A model generated the notes under the pieces. That model was not told the DNA's origin. It did no database searches and saw only the letters and a list, made by a program, of their open reading frames with translations. The position numbers and the translations under genes were made by a program. Source: Roseococcus microcysteis (lineage in GTDB: Bacteria > Pseudomonadota > Alphaproteobacteria > Acetobacterales > Acetobacteraceae). Taken from it: a stretch of DNA of 64,000 nt. The DNA lies in assembly GCF_014764365.1 (NCBI RefSeq), contig NZ_CP061718.1, forward strand, positions 2,992,501 through 3,056,500, read 5' to 3'. Shown piece by piece: positions 1 to 8,734 of the stretch. How positions within the stretch are numbered: position 1 is the first letter of the stretch; the number at the start of each line of letters is the position of its first letter.

Positions 1-857
1 CGGGCGATCCCATCCAGACGCTGCTCCCGCCCGATGCGGATGCGGAGACCGTGGACCGGCTGATGCGCCTCTATGGCCTCGACCGGCCCCTGGTGCTGCA
101 ATATCTCGACTGGCTCTGGCGCGTGATCAGCGGGGATTTCGGCCGCTCCATCGCCAATGGCCGGCCGGTGGCGGACGAGATCTTCCGCTCGCTCGGCAAC
201 ACGGTGCTGCTCGCCACGGTGTCGGTTCTCTTCGCCTTCAGCATCGCCTTCGTCATGGGCACCATCGCGGGCCGCAAGCCGGGCAGCTGGCTGGACCGGG
301 TGGTGACCGGCACGGCGGTGCTGGGCGTCTCGGTGCCGAACTACTGGCTGGGCATCGTGCTGGTCATCATCTTCTCGGTGGAGCTGATGCTGCTGCCGGC
401 CTCGGGCATGGCCGATGACCAGTTCGACCCGACGAACTGGGAACATCTGCAATACCTCATCCTGCCGGCCTTCACCCTGTCGCTGATTCCGGTGGGCATT
501 ATCGCGCGCACCACGCGCTCGGCGGTGTCGGAGGTGATGAACCAGGAATTCGTGGTGACGCTGCGCGCGAACGGCCTGCCCGAATGGCGCGTGCTGAAGC
601 ACGTGCTGAAGAACGCGCTGCCGCCCGTGCTGGCGGTGATGGGGCTGCAGTTCGGCACGCTGATGGGCGGCTCCATCCTGGTGGAGACCGTCTTCTCCTG
701 GCCCGGCAGCGGCTTCCTGCTGAGCCGCGCGATCCTGACGCGCGACATCCCGGTGCTGCAGGGCACCATCCTCGTGCTGGCCATGATCTTCGTGCTGACG
801 AACCTGCTCGTGGATCTCTTCCAGTCCACCCTCGACCCCCGCATCCGGCGCGGTTGA
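1..857 (+). CDS. Dipeptide/oligopeptide-type ABC transporter permease (DppB/GsiC family), 5' end outside window
   Basis: Inner-membrane permease of a peptide/nickel-type ABC importer. The frame is open from base 3. Residues encoded before the in-frame GTG at 51 (GDPIQTLLPPDA) match the conserved periplasmic segment that follows the first membrane helix in this family, so the true start lies outside the window. Several hydrophobic helices follow. The cytoplasmic EAA-type loop that contacts the ATPase is visible near the segment ANGLPEWRVLKHVLKNALP. The gene ends 17 bp before the partner permease and leads a run of overlapping genes on the same strand. No binding-protein gene is visible; it probably lies upstream. 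The substrate cannot be read from the sequence, but the hydrolases downstream suggest an amide- or N-containing compound. Confidence 0.93.
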   Translation, partial: GDPIQTLLPPDADAETVDRLMRLYGLDRPLVLQYLDWLWRVISGDFGRSIANGRPVADEIFRSLGNTVLLATVSVLFAFSIAFVMGTIAGRKPGSWLDRVVTGTAVLGVSVPNYWLGIVLVIIFSVELMLLPASGMADDQFDPTNWEHLQYLILPAFTLSLIPVGIIARTTRSAVSEVMNQEFVVTLRANGLPEWRVLKHVLKNALPPVLAVMGLQFGTLMGGSILVETVFSWPGSGFLLSRAILTRDIPVLQGTILVLAMIFVLTNLLVDLFQSTLDPRIRRG

Positions 858-874
858 GACGAAAGGAGGCGCCC

Positions 875-1762
875 ATGTCAGCCACTCTCGGCACCGCCGC
901 CGCCTTGCCCGCCCTCCCGCCGCAGCGCGGCTACTGGGGCACCGTGGGCTACCGCCTGCGGCATGATCCGGTGACGCTCTTCTTCGGGGCGTTGCTGCTG
1001 CTGATCCTGCTCTCGGCGATCTTCGCGCCCTGGATCGCGCCGCATGACCCCTTCCAGGAAAGCATCATCCGCCGCCTGCGGCCGGTCGGTCATCCGGGCT
1101 ATCCCCTCGGCACCGACGAGCTGGGGCGCGACATGCTCAGCCGGCTGCTGCATGGCGGGCGCATCACCCTGACCATGGGCATCCTGCCCGTGCTGGTGGC
1201 CACGCTGATCGGCGGCGGCCTGGGCATCGTGGCCGGCTTCGCGGGCGGGCTAGTGAACGCCCTCATCATGCGGACGATGGACGTGTTCTACGCCTTCCCC
1301 TCCGTGCTGCTGGCCGTCGCCATCTCGGGCGCGATGGGCGGCGGCGCCTTCAACGGGATGGTGGCGCTGACGCTGGTCTTCATCCCGCCGCTCTGCCGCG
1401 TGGCGGAGACGGCGACGACGCAGGTCCGCAACCTCGACTATGTGGACGCGGCGCGCGCGACGGGCGCGCCCTTCTTCCTGGTGCTGCGCCACCATGTGCT
1501 GGGCAATGTGCTGGGGCCGATCCTGATCTACGCCTCCAGCCTGGTCTCGGTCTGCATCATCCTGGCCTCGGGCCTCTCCTTCCTGGGGCTGGGCGTGACA
1601 CCGCCCGACCCGGACTGGGGCCTGATGCTGAACGCGCTGCGCCAGGCCATCTACGTGAACCCGATGATCGCCGCGATGCCGGGTGTCGCGATCCTTCTGA
1701 CCTCCATCAGCATGAACATGGTCAGCGACGGGCTGCGCGCGGCCATGGATGTGCGGAGCTGA
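875..1762 (+). CDS. Dipeptide/oligopeptide-type ABC transporter permease (DppC/GsiD family)
   Basis: Second permease subunit, 295 aa, the normal length for DppC relatives. It has an N-terminal OppC-type cytoplasmic segment and first helix (about residues 30-50), then a BPD-type transmembrane domain. The EAA loop is recognisable around ATGAPFFLVLRHHVLG. A strong Shine-Dalgarno sequence, AAAGGAGG at 862-869, sits 5 bp before the ATG at 875 and fixes the start; the longer open frame upstream is antisense to nothing but lacks such a site. It should form a heterodimer with the preceding permease and with the two ATPases encoded downstream. Confidence 0.95.
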   Translation: MSATLGTAAALPALPPQRGYWGTVGYRLRHDPVTLFFGALLLLILLSAIFAPWIAPHDPFQESIIRRLRPVGHPGYPLGTDELGRDMLSRLLHGGRITLTMGILPVLVATLIGGGLGIVAGFAGGLVNALIMRTMDVFYAFPSVLLAVAISGAMGGGAFNGMVALTLVFIPPLCRVAETATTQVRNLDYVDAARATGAPFFLVLRHHVLGNVLGPILIYASSLVSVCIILASGLSFLGLGVTPPDPDWGLMLNALRQAIYVNPMIAAMPGVAILLTSISMNMVSDGLRAAMDVRS

Positions 1763-1767
1763 CGCCC

Positions 1768-2829
1768 ATGCTCATGCGAAGCCCCAGGACCCTCGCCATG
1801 GACCCGCGCGACCGCGGCGGGCCCGAACAGCCGCTGCTGCTGGTGAAGGGCCTCAGGAAGCACTTCCCCATCCGCGGCGGCATCTTCGGCCGCGTCTCGG
1901 CCCATGTGCGCGCGGTGGACGGTGTCTCCTTCACCGTGCGCAAGGGCGAGACGCTGGGCGTGGTGGGCGAGTCCGGCTGCGGCAAGTCCACCCTCGCGCG
2001 GCTGCTGATGCGCCTCGTCGTGCCCGATGCCGGCGAGCAGGTCTTCGACGGCGACGCGGTGGGCGAGCAGGGCGGCATCAGCGTCCCGCAGATGCGCCGC
2101 CAGGTGCAGATGGTGTTCCAGGACAGCTCCTCCTCGCTCAATCCGCGCATGCCGGTGCAGGGCTCCGTCGCCTTCGGCCCCATCGCCTTCGGCACGAAGC
2201 GCGAGACGGCCATCGCCCAGGCGCGGGCGCTGCTGGAGAAGGTGGGCCTCGACCCCGCGCTGTTCGGCGGGCGCTACCCGCATGAGCTCTCGGGCGGGCA
2301 GAAGCAGCGCGTGAACATCGCGCGCGCGCTGGCGCTGGACCCGCGCATGATTATCCTGGATGAGGCCGTCTCGGCACTGGACAAGAGCGTGGAGGCGCAG
2401 GTGCTGAACCTGCTCCAGGCGCTGAAGCGCGACTTCAACCTGACCTATGTGTTCATCAGCCACGATCTCGGCGTGGTGCGCTGGATCAGTGACCGCGTGA
2501 TGGTGATGTATCTGGGCGAGATCGTGGAGATCGGCCCCGCCGACGATCTCTACAACGCCCCACGTCATCCCTACACGCGCGCGCTGCTCGCCTCGCGCCC
2601 TGCGCTCGACCCCGATCGGCGGCGCGAGGAACCCCCCGTCAGCGGCGACCCGCCCAACCCCATCAACCCGCCCTCCGGCTGCCGCTTCCACACGCGCTGC
2701 CCCATGGCCGAGGCCATGTGCGCCACCCGCGCCCCCAGTTTGGCCGACCCCTTCGCGGGCGAGCACCTGGTGGCCTGCCACATGCACGACCCGAAATCAG
2801 GCCACAGCCAGGCGAGGGCCACCGCATGA
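1768..2829 (+). CDS. Peptide-type ABC transporter ATP-binding protein (DppF/OppF-like)
   Basis: ATPase subunit, 353 aa, energising the importer. Walker A is GESGCGKST (residues 67-75), the signature is LSGGQKQR and Walker B is MIILDEAVSALD. It is followed by the H-loop (FISHDLG) and the C-terminal oligopeptide/dipeptide extension with CRFHTRCP, whose cysteines can bind an Fe-S cluster in some relatives. The start is uncertain: the ATG at 1768 is 5 bp after the permease stop, and a second ATG at 1798 would remove ten residues that lie before the conserved domain. The stop overlaps the start of the next ATPase gene by four bases (ATGA), which implies translational coupling. Confidence 0.95.
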   Translation: MLMRSPRTLAMDPRDRGGPEQPLLLVKGLRKHFPIRGGIFGRVSAHVRAVDGVSFTVRKGETLGVVGESGCGKSTLARLLMRLVVPDAGEQVFDGDAVGEQGGISVPQMRRQVQMVFQDSSSSLNPRMPVQGSVAFGPIAFGTKRETAIAQARALLEKVGLDPALFGGRYPHELSGGQKQRVNIARALALDPRMIILDEAVSALDKSVEAQVLNLLQALKRDFNLTYVFISHDLGVVRWISDRVMVMYLGEIVEIGPADDLYNAPRHPYTRALLASRPALDPDRRREEPPVSGDPPNPINPPSGCRFHTRCPMAEAMCATRAPSLADPFAGEHLVACHMHDPKSGHSQARATA

Positions 2830-3809
2830 CGCCGCTGGTCGAGGTCGAGGACCTTTCCGTCAACTTCGTCACGCGCGAGAGCAATGTCCGTGCGGTGAAC
2901 GGCGTCAGCTTCACCATGATGCCCGGCGAGGTGATGTGCATGCTGGGCGAAAGCGGTTCCGGCAAGAGCGTCACCATGCGCGCGCTGATGCGCCTGCTGC
3001 CGCGCGGCCGCAGCGTGATCCAGGGCCGCGTGCGCATCGCGGGGCAGGATGTGCTGGCGATGGACGACGCGGCACTCGGCCGCATGCGCGGCAGCACCGT
3101 CTCCATGATCTTCCAGGAGCCGATGACGGCCTTCGATCCCGTGGTGCGCGTGGGCGACCAGATCGCGGAGGTGGTGGCGCTGCATCGCGGGGTGAGTCAT
3201 CGCCAGGGCCGGCAGCGGGCGCTGGAACTCTTCGACCTGGTGCGCATTCCCTCCGCGCAGCGCCGCCTCGATGCCTATCCGCACGAACTCTCGGGCGGGT
3301 TGCGGCAGCGGGCGATGATCGCGCTCGCGCTCTCCTGCGAGCCCAAGCTGCTGCTGGCGGACGAACCGACCACGGCGCTGGACGCCACAGTGCAGATCCA
3401 GGTGCTGATCCTGCTGCGCCGCCTCCAGCAGGAGCTGGGCATGTCCGTGATCATCGTCACGCATGACCTCGGCGTGGCGGCCGAGGTCGCGGACCGCGTG
3501 GCGGTGATGTATGCGGGGCGCGTGGTGGAGACGGGGCCGGTGCGGGATTTGCTGCGCCGGCCGCTGCACCCCTACACGGCGGGGCTGCTCACCTCCACCG
3601 TGCATGACCAGCCGCGCGACCAGGATTTGCCGACCATTCCCGGCGCGCCGCCGGACATGCGGCGCCTGCCGCCCGGTTGCAGCTTCGCGCCGCGCTGCGC
3701 CCTGGCCGGGCCGGATTGCGATGTGGGGCCGCCGCCGCCGGTGGCGCCCGCGCCGGGGCGGCAGGTGCGCTGCCTGCGCGTGCCCGCGCCCGTGGCCGAA
3801 CCCGCCTGA
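2826..3809 (+). CDS. Peptide-type ABC transporter ATP-binding protein (DppD/OppD-like)
   Basis: Second ATPase of the importer, 327 aa. Walker A is GESGSGKS (about residues 41-48), the signature is LSGGLRQR, Walker B is LLLADEPTTALD and the switch histidine lies in IIVTHDLG. The C-terminal extension contains the typical GCSFAPRCALAG cysteine segment. The start ATG at 2826 overlaps the preceding stop as ATGA. The last base of its stop codon is the first base of the next gene's ATG (TGATG at 3807-3811). Peptide-type importers usually use two different ATPases, which is the arrangement seen here. Confidence 0.95.
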   Translation: MTPLVEVEDLSVNFVTRESNVRAVNGVSFTMMPGEVMCMLGESGSGKSVTMRALMRLLPRGRSVIQGRVRIAGQDVLAMDDAALGRMRGSTVSMIFQEPMTAFDPVVRVGDQIAEVVALHRGVSHRQGRQRALELFDLVRIPSAQRRLDAYPHELSGGLRQRAMIALALSCEPKLLLADEPTTALDATVQIQVLILLRRLQQELGMSVIIVTHDLGVAAEVADRVAVMYAGRVVETGPVRDLLRRPLHPYTAGLLTSTVHDQPRDQDLPTIPGAPPDMRRLPPGCSFAPRCALAGPDCDVGPPPPVAPAPGRQVRCLRVPAPVAEPA

Positions 3810-4501
3810 TGCGCCACGCGATCCACATCCCCGAGGATGTCATCCGCCGCGTCGTCGCGCGCTGCGGCACGCCGCATCCCTTCGCGGCGCTGGTTCCCGC
3901 CCGCACGGCGCTGCTCGTCATTGACATGCAGAATGGCTACATGCGCGCCGATGTGGGGCATTCCTGCGTGCCCACCGCGCCGGGCATCGTGCCCGCCATC
4001 AACGACCTCGCCGCGGCGCTGCGCGGGGCGGGCGGGCATGTGGCCTGGGTGCAGAACGCGACGGACGAACGCTCGCGCCGGGAATGGTCCGTGCTGGAGG
4101 AGCAGGCGAGCCCGCAGCGCCGCGCCGCGCGCATCCGCTCCGTCTCGCCGGGCACGGAGGGCCACGCCTTCTGGCCGGAGCTGGACATCCGGGCGGCCGA
4201 CATGGTGGTGGCCAAGTATCGCTACAGCGCCTTCATCCGCGGCGCCTCCGACCTGGAGGAGAGGCTGCGCGCGCGCGGCATCGACACGCTGCTGATCACG
4301 GGCACGCTGACCAATGTGTGCTGCGAGTCCACGGCACGCGACGCCATGATGCTGAACTTCCGCACCATCATGGTGGCCGACGCCAATGCCGCCATGACCG
4401 ATGCCGAGCACAACGCCGCCCTCATCAGCTTCTACCTGGCCTTCGGCGATGTGCAGACGGCCGACGAGATCATCGCCACGCTCGCGCGCGGCGATGGGTA
4501 A
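3809..4501 (+). CDS. Isochorismatase-family cysteine hydrolase (probable amidohydrolase)
   Basis: Cytoplasmic hydrolase of 230 aa with the isochorismatase fold. The expected catalytic Asp-Lys-Cys triad is visible: Asp39 in LLVIDMQNGYM, Lys136 in VVAKYRYSAF and Cys171 in LTNVCCEST. Members with this triad hydrolyse C-N bonds, for example maleamate, ureidoacrylate or N-carbamoyl compounds; the substrate here is unknown. The start overlaps the ATPase stop by one base. Lying inside an operon with a transporter and an amidase, it most likely acts on the imported compound or on a later amide intermediate. Confidence 0.88.
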   Translation: MRHAIHIPEDVIRRVVARCGTPHPFAALVPARTALLVIDMQNGYMRADVGHSCVPTAPGIVPAINDLAAALRGAGGHVAWVQNATDERSRREWSVLEEQASPQRRAARIRSVSPGTEGHAFWPELDIRAADMVVAKYRYSAFIRGASDLEERLRARGIDTLLITGTLTNVCCESTARDAMMLNFRTIMVADANAAMTDAEHNAALISFYLAFGDVQTADEIIATLARGDG

Positions 4502-4516
4502 GCGAAGGACGCAGAG

Positions 4517-4720
4517 ATGCCCGAAGACGATGAACGCGAACTCGAGGCGGCGCTGGCCCGCGCCGGCATCACGCCACCACCCGGGCGGATGCGCGGCCTG
4601 CTGGCGGCCTACCGGGATTTGCGGCCGATGCTGCCCCTGCTGCGCGGCCCGCGCGATGCGGCGGCGGAACCCGCGGGCATCTACAGCTTCGACAACATCA
4701 CGCGGGACCGCGGCGCATGA
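4517..4720 (+). CDS. Small AtzG-like (DUF4089) protein, partner of the downstream amidase
   Basis: A 67-residue acidic protein (starting MPEDDEREL) lying 15 bp after the hydrolase gene and overlapping the amidase start by four bases (ATGA). Length, position and the ending with an aromatic-Asp segment (IYSFDNITRDRG) resemble AtzG-like proteins. AtzG forms a complex with the amidase AtzE and is compared with GatC, the small subunit of the GatCAB amidotransferase. The proposed role is to stabilise or complete the amidase at 4717. The assignment rests on size, context and weak sequence resemblance, so it is good for the partnership but not for any specific substrate. Confidence 0.75.
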   Translation: MPEDDERELEAALARAGITPPPGRMRGLLAAYRDLRPMLPLLRGPRDAAAEPAGIYSFDNITRDRGA

Positions 4721-6123
4721 CGGCGCTGGAGGATTTGTCCATCGCCGAGGCCGGCGCGCGGCTGCGCGATGGCCGCCTGACCTCCGTCCAGCTCACCGAG
4801 CACGCGCTGGCGCGCATCGCGGCGCATGACGGGGCGCTGCACAGCTTCATCCTGGTCACGAAGGAACGCGCGCTGGAGGACGCGGCGCGGGCCGATGCGG
4901 AGCTGGCCTCGGGCCGGGATCGCGGGCCCATGCACGGCATTCCGCATGCGCTGAAGGACATCTACGGCACGGCCGGCATCGCCACCACCTGCCATTCCAG
5001 GCTGCTGCGGGACCACATCCCCGCCGAGGATTGCGTGGTGGCCGAGAAGCTGGCCCAGGGCGGCGCCGTGCTGCTGGGCAAGCTCGCCACCCATGAATTC
5101 GCCATGGGCGGGCCGAGCTTCGACCTGCCCTGGCCGCCCGCCCGCAACCCCTGGAACACGGCGCATGTCACGGGCGGTTCCTCCTCCGGCTCGGGCGCGG
5201 CGGTGGCGGCGCGGCTGGTGCGGATGGCCATGGGGTCGGACACGGGCGGCTCCATCCGCGGGCCGGCCGCCTATTGCGGCACGGTGGGGCTGAAGCCGAC
5301 CTATGGGCTGGTCAGCCGGCGCGGCGTCTTTCCGCTTTCCTACACGCTGGACCATTGCGGGCCGCTCTCCGCCACCGTGGAGGATGCCGCCATCGCCATG
5401 CAGGTCATCGCCGGGCACGACCCCGCGGACCCCGCCAGCGCCACGCTGCCGGTGCCGGACTTCCTCTCGGGGCTGGAGGAGGGCGTGGCGGGGCTGCGGA
5501 TCGGCCGGCCGCGCCATTTCTACCTGGAGGCCGAGGGCGTGACGCCCGAGACCATCGCCGCGCTGGACCGCCTGGCCGAGGCCCTGGCCGATGCGGGCGC
5601 CATCGTCGAGGACGTGACCCTGCCGGACTACGCGCTGTTCAACGCCTGCGGCCGCGTGATCCTGCTGTCCGAGGCCTTCGCCATCCATGAACAGGACCTG
5701 CGCGCGCGCCCGCAGGATTACGGCGAGATCTTCTTCATGCGCCTCGCCGTGGGGGCCACGCTCAGCGCCGCCGACTATGTGCAGGCGCAGCGGCTGCGGC
5801 GCGAATTGTCGGAGGCGGTGAACCGCGTGGCCCTGCGCCAGCATGACCTGCTGCTGACCGCCTGCGCGCTGACGCCCGCGCCGCCCTTCTCCGCCTTCCC
5901 GCCGGACATGCCGGGGCCCGCGCAGATCCAGACCATGCCCTTCAACGTGACGGGCAACCCGGCGCTCTCCATGCCGGCCGGGCTGTCGCCGGAGGGGCTG
6001 CCGCTGTCCGCCCAGCTTGTCGGGCGGCCCTTCGAGGACGCGCTGGTGCTGCGCGCGGGCCGGGCCGTGGAGAAGATTGTGCAGGGCTGGGGCGCGCCAT
6101 CCCGCGCGCCTGGGTTCGGCTGA
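4717..6123 (+). CDS. Amidase-signature family amidase (AtzE/GatA-like)
   Basis: Amidase of 468 aa. The Ser-cisSer-Lys triad can be placed: Lys80 in HALKDIYGTAG, cis-Ser155 in the glycine/serine-rich TGGSSSGSGAA segment and nucleophile Ser179 in GSDTGGSIRGPAAYCG. The 24-residue spacing between the two serines is the family norm. It hydrolyses an amide to a carboxylate and ammonia. Coupling to an AtzG-like gene suggests an AtzE-type enzyme acting on a small carbamoyl or amide acid rather than on tRNA. It is the last gene of the operon and converges on the cupin gene at 6137. Confidence 0.9.
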   Translation: MTALEDLSIAEAGARLRDGRLTSVQLTEHALARIAAHDGALHSFILVTKERALEDAARADAELASGRDRGPMHGIPHALKDIYGTAGIATTCHSRLLRDHIPAEDCVVAEKLAQGGAVLLGKLATHEFAMGGPSFDLPWPPARNPWNTAHVTGGSSSGSGAAVAARLVRMAMGSDTGGSIRGPAAYCGTVGLKPTYGLVSRRGVFPLSYTLDHCGPLSATVEDAAIAMQVIAGHDPADPASATLPVPDFLSGLEEGVAGLRIGRPRHFYLEAEGVTPETIAALDRLAEALADAGAIVEDVTLPDYALFNACGRVILLSEAFAIHEQDLRARPQDYGEIFFMRLAVGATLSAADYVQAQRLRRELSEAVNRVALRQHDLLLTACALTPAPPFSAFPPDMPGPAQIQTMPFNVTGNPALSMPAGLSPEGLPLSAQLVGRPFEDALVLRAGRAVEKIVQGWGAPSRAPGFG

Positions 6124-6136
6124 GCAAAGGGGCCGC

Positions 6137-6607
6137 TCAGCGCGGCAGGCCCTGCTCCACGATGGTGATGGTGGGCGCGCCGGGCGGCAGCTTGAAGGTG
6201 TCCATCAGCACCGCGTCCTCGGTGCCGAGATTGGCCGCCGTCATCGGCGTGTTCGCCGGCATGTAGTAGCAGCTGCCGGCCGGCCAGACCGTGTCCGGGT
6301 GGCCTTCCACGAAATCCGTGATGGTGCCCGACAGCACGCAGGTGTGCCCGCCATGCTCGTGCACATGGATGGGCGCCCGCGTGCCCGCGCGCCGGATGCC
6401 GCGCGTGACCACCAGGCGCTGCCCGTCCGAGGCCGTGACGTCGAGCAGCACCACCACCTCCTCCAGCGGGCGATAGACGCCGCGCGGCGCGACGCCGTTG
6501 ATGGTGGTGAGCTCGGTGTGCCCCGCATGGCCCGCGTGCTGGGCGGGCAGGGCGGTGGGGATGGCGAGGGCCGCGCAGAGGGCGACGGCGAAGAGGCGGG
6601 TGGGCAT
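6137..6607 (-). CDS. Secreted cupin-domain protein
   Basis: A 156-residue protein with an N-terminal signal peptide (MPTRLFAVALCAALAIPTAL, ending near ALPAQ) and a single cupin barrel. The metal-binding histidines are visible in PIHVHEHGGHTCVLSGT. The start at 6607 is preferred because GAGGA precedes it by five bases; an ATG at 6619 would add four residues. The histidine-rich stretch just after the signal (HAGHAGH) may also bind metal. It lies downstream of the Liv-type operon on the same strand and converges with the amidase operon. No enzymatic function can be assigned. Confidence 0.8.
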   Translation of the reverse strand: MPTRLFAVALCAALAIPTALPAQHAGHAGHTELTTINGVAPRGVYRPLEEVVVLLDVTASDGQRLVVTRGIRRAGTRAPIHVHEHGGHTCVLSGTITDFVEGHPDTVWPAGSCYYMPANTPMTAANLGTEDAVLMDTFKLPPGAPTITIVEQGLPR

Positions 6608-6731
6608 GGGGTTCCTCATCTCCGGCCTGCCTGAAGTGGCGGGCCGGCGCGCAATGTGTCGTGTTTTCGGGAAGGGCGGCAACAGCCGGCGGGTGGCACC
6701 GCCCGCACGGGGCGGCGCCTTGAGGTGGGGC

Positions 6732-7715
6732 CTACAGCCGCACCTTCAGCCAGTTGCCGATCTCGCCCACGATGCCGCGCCGGAAGGCCAGCACGCAGAG
6801 CACGAAGATCACGCCCTGGATCACCGTCACCCAGGCGCCGAACTCGGCCAGGTAGTTCTGCATGGTGATGATGACGACGGCCCCCATCACCGGGCCGAAG
6901 ATGGTGCCCAGGCCCCCCACCAGCGACATCAGCACCACCTCGCCCGACATGGTCCAGAACACGTCGGTCAGGGTCGCGATGCCGAAGACGATGGACTTGG
7001 TGCCACCCGCCACGCCCGACAGCGCGGCGGACAGAACGAAGGCCATCAGCTTGTAGTCATCCGTGCGGTAGCCGAGCGAGGTGGCGCGCGGCTCGTTCTC
7101 GCGGATGGATTTCAGCACCATGCCGAAGGGCGAGTGGACGATGCGGTGCACCAGCAGGAAGCCGATGAGGAAGACGCCCGCCGTCAGCCAGTACATCGTC
7201 ATGTCGGAGTTCAGGTTGAACACCCCGAACAGCACCCCGCGTGGGATGGACTGGATGCCGTCCTCGCCGCCCGTGAAGGGCGCCTGGAGGCAGAAGAAGT
7301 AGACCATCTGCGCGAAGGCCAGGGTGATCATGGCGAAGTAGATGCCCTGGCGCCGGATGGCGATGGCGCCGATGACCAGGCCCAGGATCGCGCCCGTGGC
7401 CCCGCCGATCAGGATCGCGATCTCGGGCGGCAGGCCCCATTCCTTGGCCGCGTGGCCGGCCAGGTAGCCGCCCATGCCGAAATAGGCCGCATGCCCGAAG
7501 CTGAGCAGCCCCACATAGCCGATCAGCAGGTTGAAGGCGCAGGCGAAGAGCGCGAAGCACAACACCTTCATCAGGAAGACGGGGTAGAGGAAGAAGGGGC
7601 TGATGACGACCAGCGCCACCATCACCAGGAAGGCGATGAGCTGGGTGCGGGTGAAGCCGAAGAACACCTGTTCCTCGTGCTTGAAATCCCCTCCGGAGAA
7701 ACCGGGACCGGCCAT
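6732..7715 (-). CDS. livM: Branched-chain amino acid-type ABC transporter permease LivM
   Basis: Inner-membrane permease, 327 aa, with about nine to ten hydrophobic segments and the conserved LivM segments LIGYVGLLSFGHAAYFGMGG and VGGLGTIFGPVMGA. It pairs with LivH, whose stop lies 3 bp upstream of this start, and forms the pore of a hydrophobic amino acid transporter-family importer. It is the last gene of an operon that runs livG, livF, three binding proteins, livH, livM. The true substrate of these systems is often not a branched-chain amino acid, and the catabolic genes upstream suggest an aromatic or heterocyclic acid. Confidence 0.94.
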   Translation of the reverse strand: MAGPGFSGGDFKHEEQVFFGFTRTQLIAFLVMVALVVISPFFLYPVFLMKVLCFALFACAFNLLIGYVGLLSFGHAAYFGMGGYLAGHAAKEWGLPPEIAILIGGATGAILGLVIGAIAIRRQGIYFAMITLAFAQMVYFFCLQAPFTGGEDGIQSIPRGVLFGVFNLNSDMTMYWLTAGVFLIGFLLVHRIVHSPFGMVLKSIRENEPRATSLGYRTDDYKLMAFVLSAALSGVAGGTKSIVFGIATLTDVFWTMSGEVVLMSLVGGLGTIFGPVMGAVVIITMQNYLAEFGAWVTVIQGVIFVLCVLAFRRGIVGEIGNWLKVRL

Positions 7716-7718
7716 GGC

Positions 7719-8603
7719 TCAGGCCCTCCCGAACAGGCCGGCGGGCCGCAGCAGCAGCACGATGGCCATGACGACGAAGATCACGGTTGCGGATGCCTCC
7801 GGATAGAAGACCCTGGTGAAGCCCTCGATGACGCCGAGCGCGAAGCCCGTGACGACGGAGCCGAGGATGGAACCCATGCCGCCGATGACGACGACCGCGA
7901 AGACGATGATGATGAGGTTGGCGCCCATCTGCGGGTTCACCGAGTAGATCGGCGCCGCCAGCACCCCCGCGAAGGCCGCCAGCGCCACGCCCGCGCCGTA
8001 GGTCAGCGTCATCATCCGCGGCACGTTGATGCCGAAGGCCTGCACCAGCGCCGGGTTCTCGGTCGCCGCGCGCAGGTAGGAGCCGAGCTTGGTCTTCTCG
8101 ATGACCAGCCAGGTGGCGAGGCAGGCGACGATGGCCACGATCACGACCCAGCCGCGATAGACCGGCATGAACATGAAGCCGAGGTCCCAGGCGCCCTGCA
8201 ATTCCGGCGGGATGCGGTAGGGCATGCCGGAGCTGCCATACTGGTTGCGGAACAGCCCCTCGATGATGAGGCCCACGCCGAAGGTCAGCAGCAGCCCGTA
8301 GAGGTGGTCCAGTTTGTACAATCGACTGATCATTGTTTTCTCAATGACCACGCCGGTGAAGCCCACGATCAATGGCGCCAGCAGCAGGGCCCACCAGTAG
8401 CCGATGCCGAGATAGTGCAGCAGCATCCAGGCCACGAAGGCGCCCATCATGAACTGGGCGCCGTGGGTGAAGTTGATCACGTTCAGCATGCCGAAGATGA
8501 CGGCGAGGCCGAGCGACAGCAGGGCGTAGAAGGCCCCGTTGATCAGCCCCAGCAGAAGCTGGCCGAACAGCAATGGCGCGGGTATGCCGAAGATCTCGTC
8601 CAT
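7719..8603 (-). CDS. livH: Branched-chain amino acid-type ABC transporter permease LivH
   Basis: Permease of 294 aa with the LivH-type signature: an N-terminal GLINGAFYALLSLGLAVIFG, then NVINFTHGAQFMMGAF, and near the C-terminus VVVIGGMGSILGSVVTG. It forms the transmembrane heterodimer with LivM. It is separated from the last binding-protein gene by 131 bp holding two strong palindromes (8631-8682 and 8705-8728). These may reduce read-through, so that the permeases are made in smaller amounts than the binding proteins. Confidence 0.94.
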   Translation of the reverse strand: MDEIFGIPAPLLFGQLLLGLINGAFYALLSLGLAVIFGMLNVINFTHGAQFMMGAFVAWMLLHYLGIGYWWALLLAPLIVGFTGVVIEKTMISRLYKLDHLYGLLLTFGVGLIIEGLFRNQYGSSGMPYRIPPELQGAWDLGFMFMPVYRGWVVIVAIVACLATWLVIEKTKLGSYLRAATENPALVQAFGINVPRMMTLTYGAGVALAAFAGVLAAPIYSVNPQMGANLIIIVFAVVVIGGMGSILGSVVTGFALGVIEGFTRVFYPEASATVIFVVMAIVLLLRPAGLFGRA

Positions 8604-8734
8604 CGGAATCAGTCATCCCTGGCAAGGGTTCGGCCGCCCCACCACGCCCGGCGCAACCGTGCCGGGCAGGGCGGGGCGGCCGTGCCCCGGTGAAGTCACA
8701 CGCGCCCCCGGGCCGGCCGGCCCGGGGGTATTCC
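8604..8734 (-). promoter_or_regulatory. Intra-operon spacer with two strong hairpins between the third binding protein and livH
   Basis: Two structures are readable. A perfect 24-base self-complementary palindrome occupies 8705-8728 (CCCCCGGGCC on each side of GGCC). A second stem joins 8631-8640 with 8673-8682 (CGGCCGCCCC/GGGGCGGCCG) and encloses a further GCCCGGC/GCCGGGC stem. Neither is followed by a T tract, so these are better seen as mRNA-stabilising or attenuating hairpins than as classical terminators. Confidence 0.55.

Noticed and set aside
6498-8693. Long plus-strand open frame opposite livM/livH
   Set aside because: Antisense shadow with no recognisable domain; LivM and LivH on the minus strand are complete.
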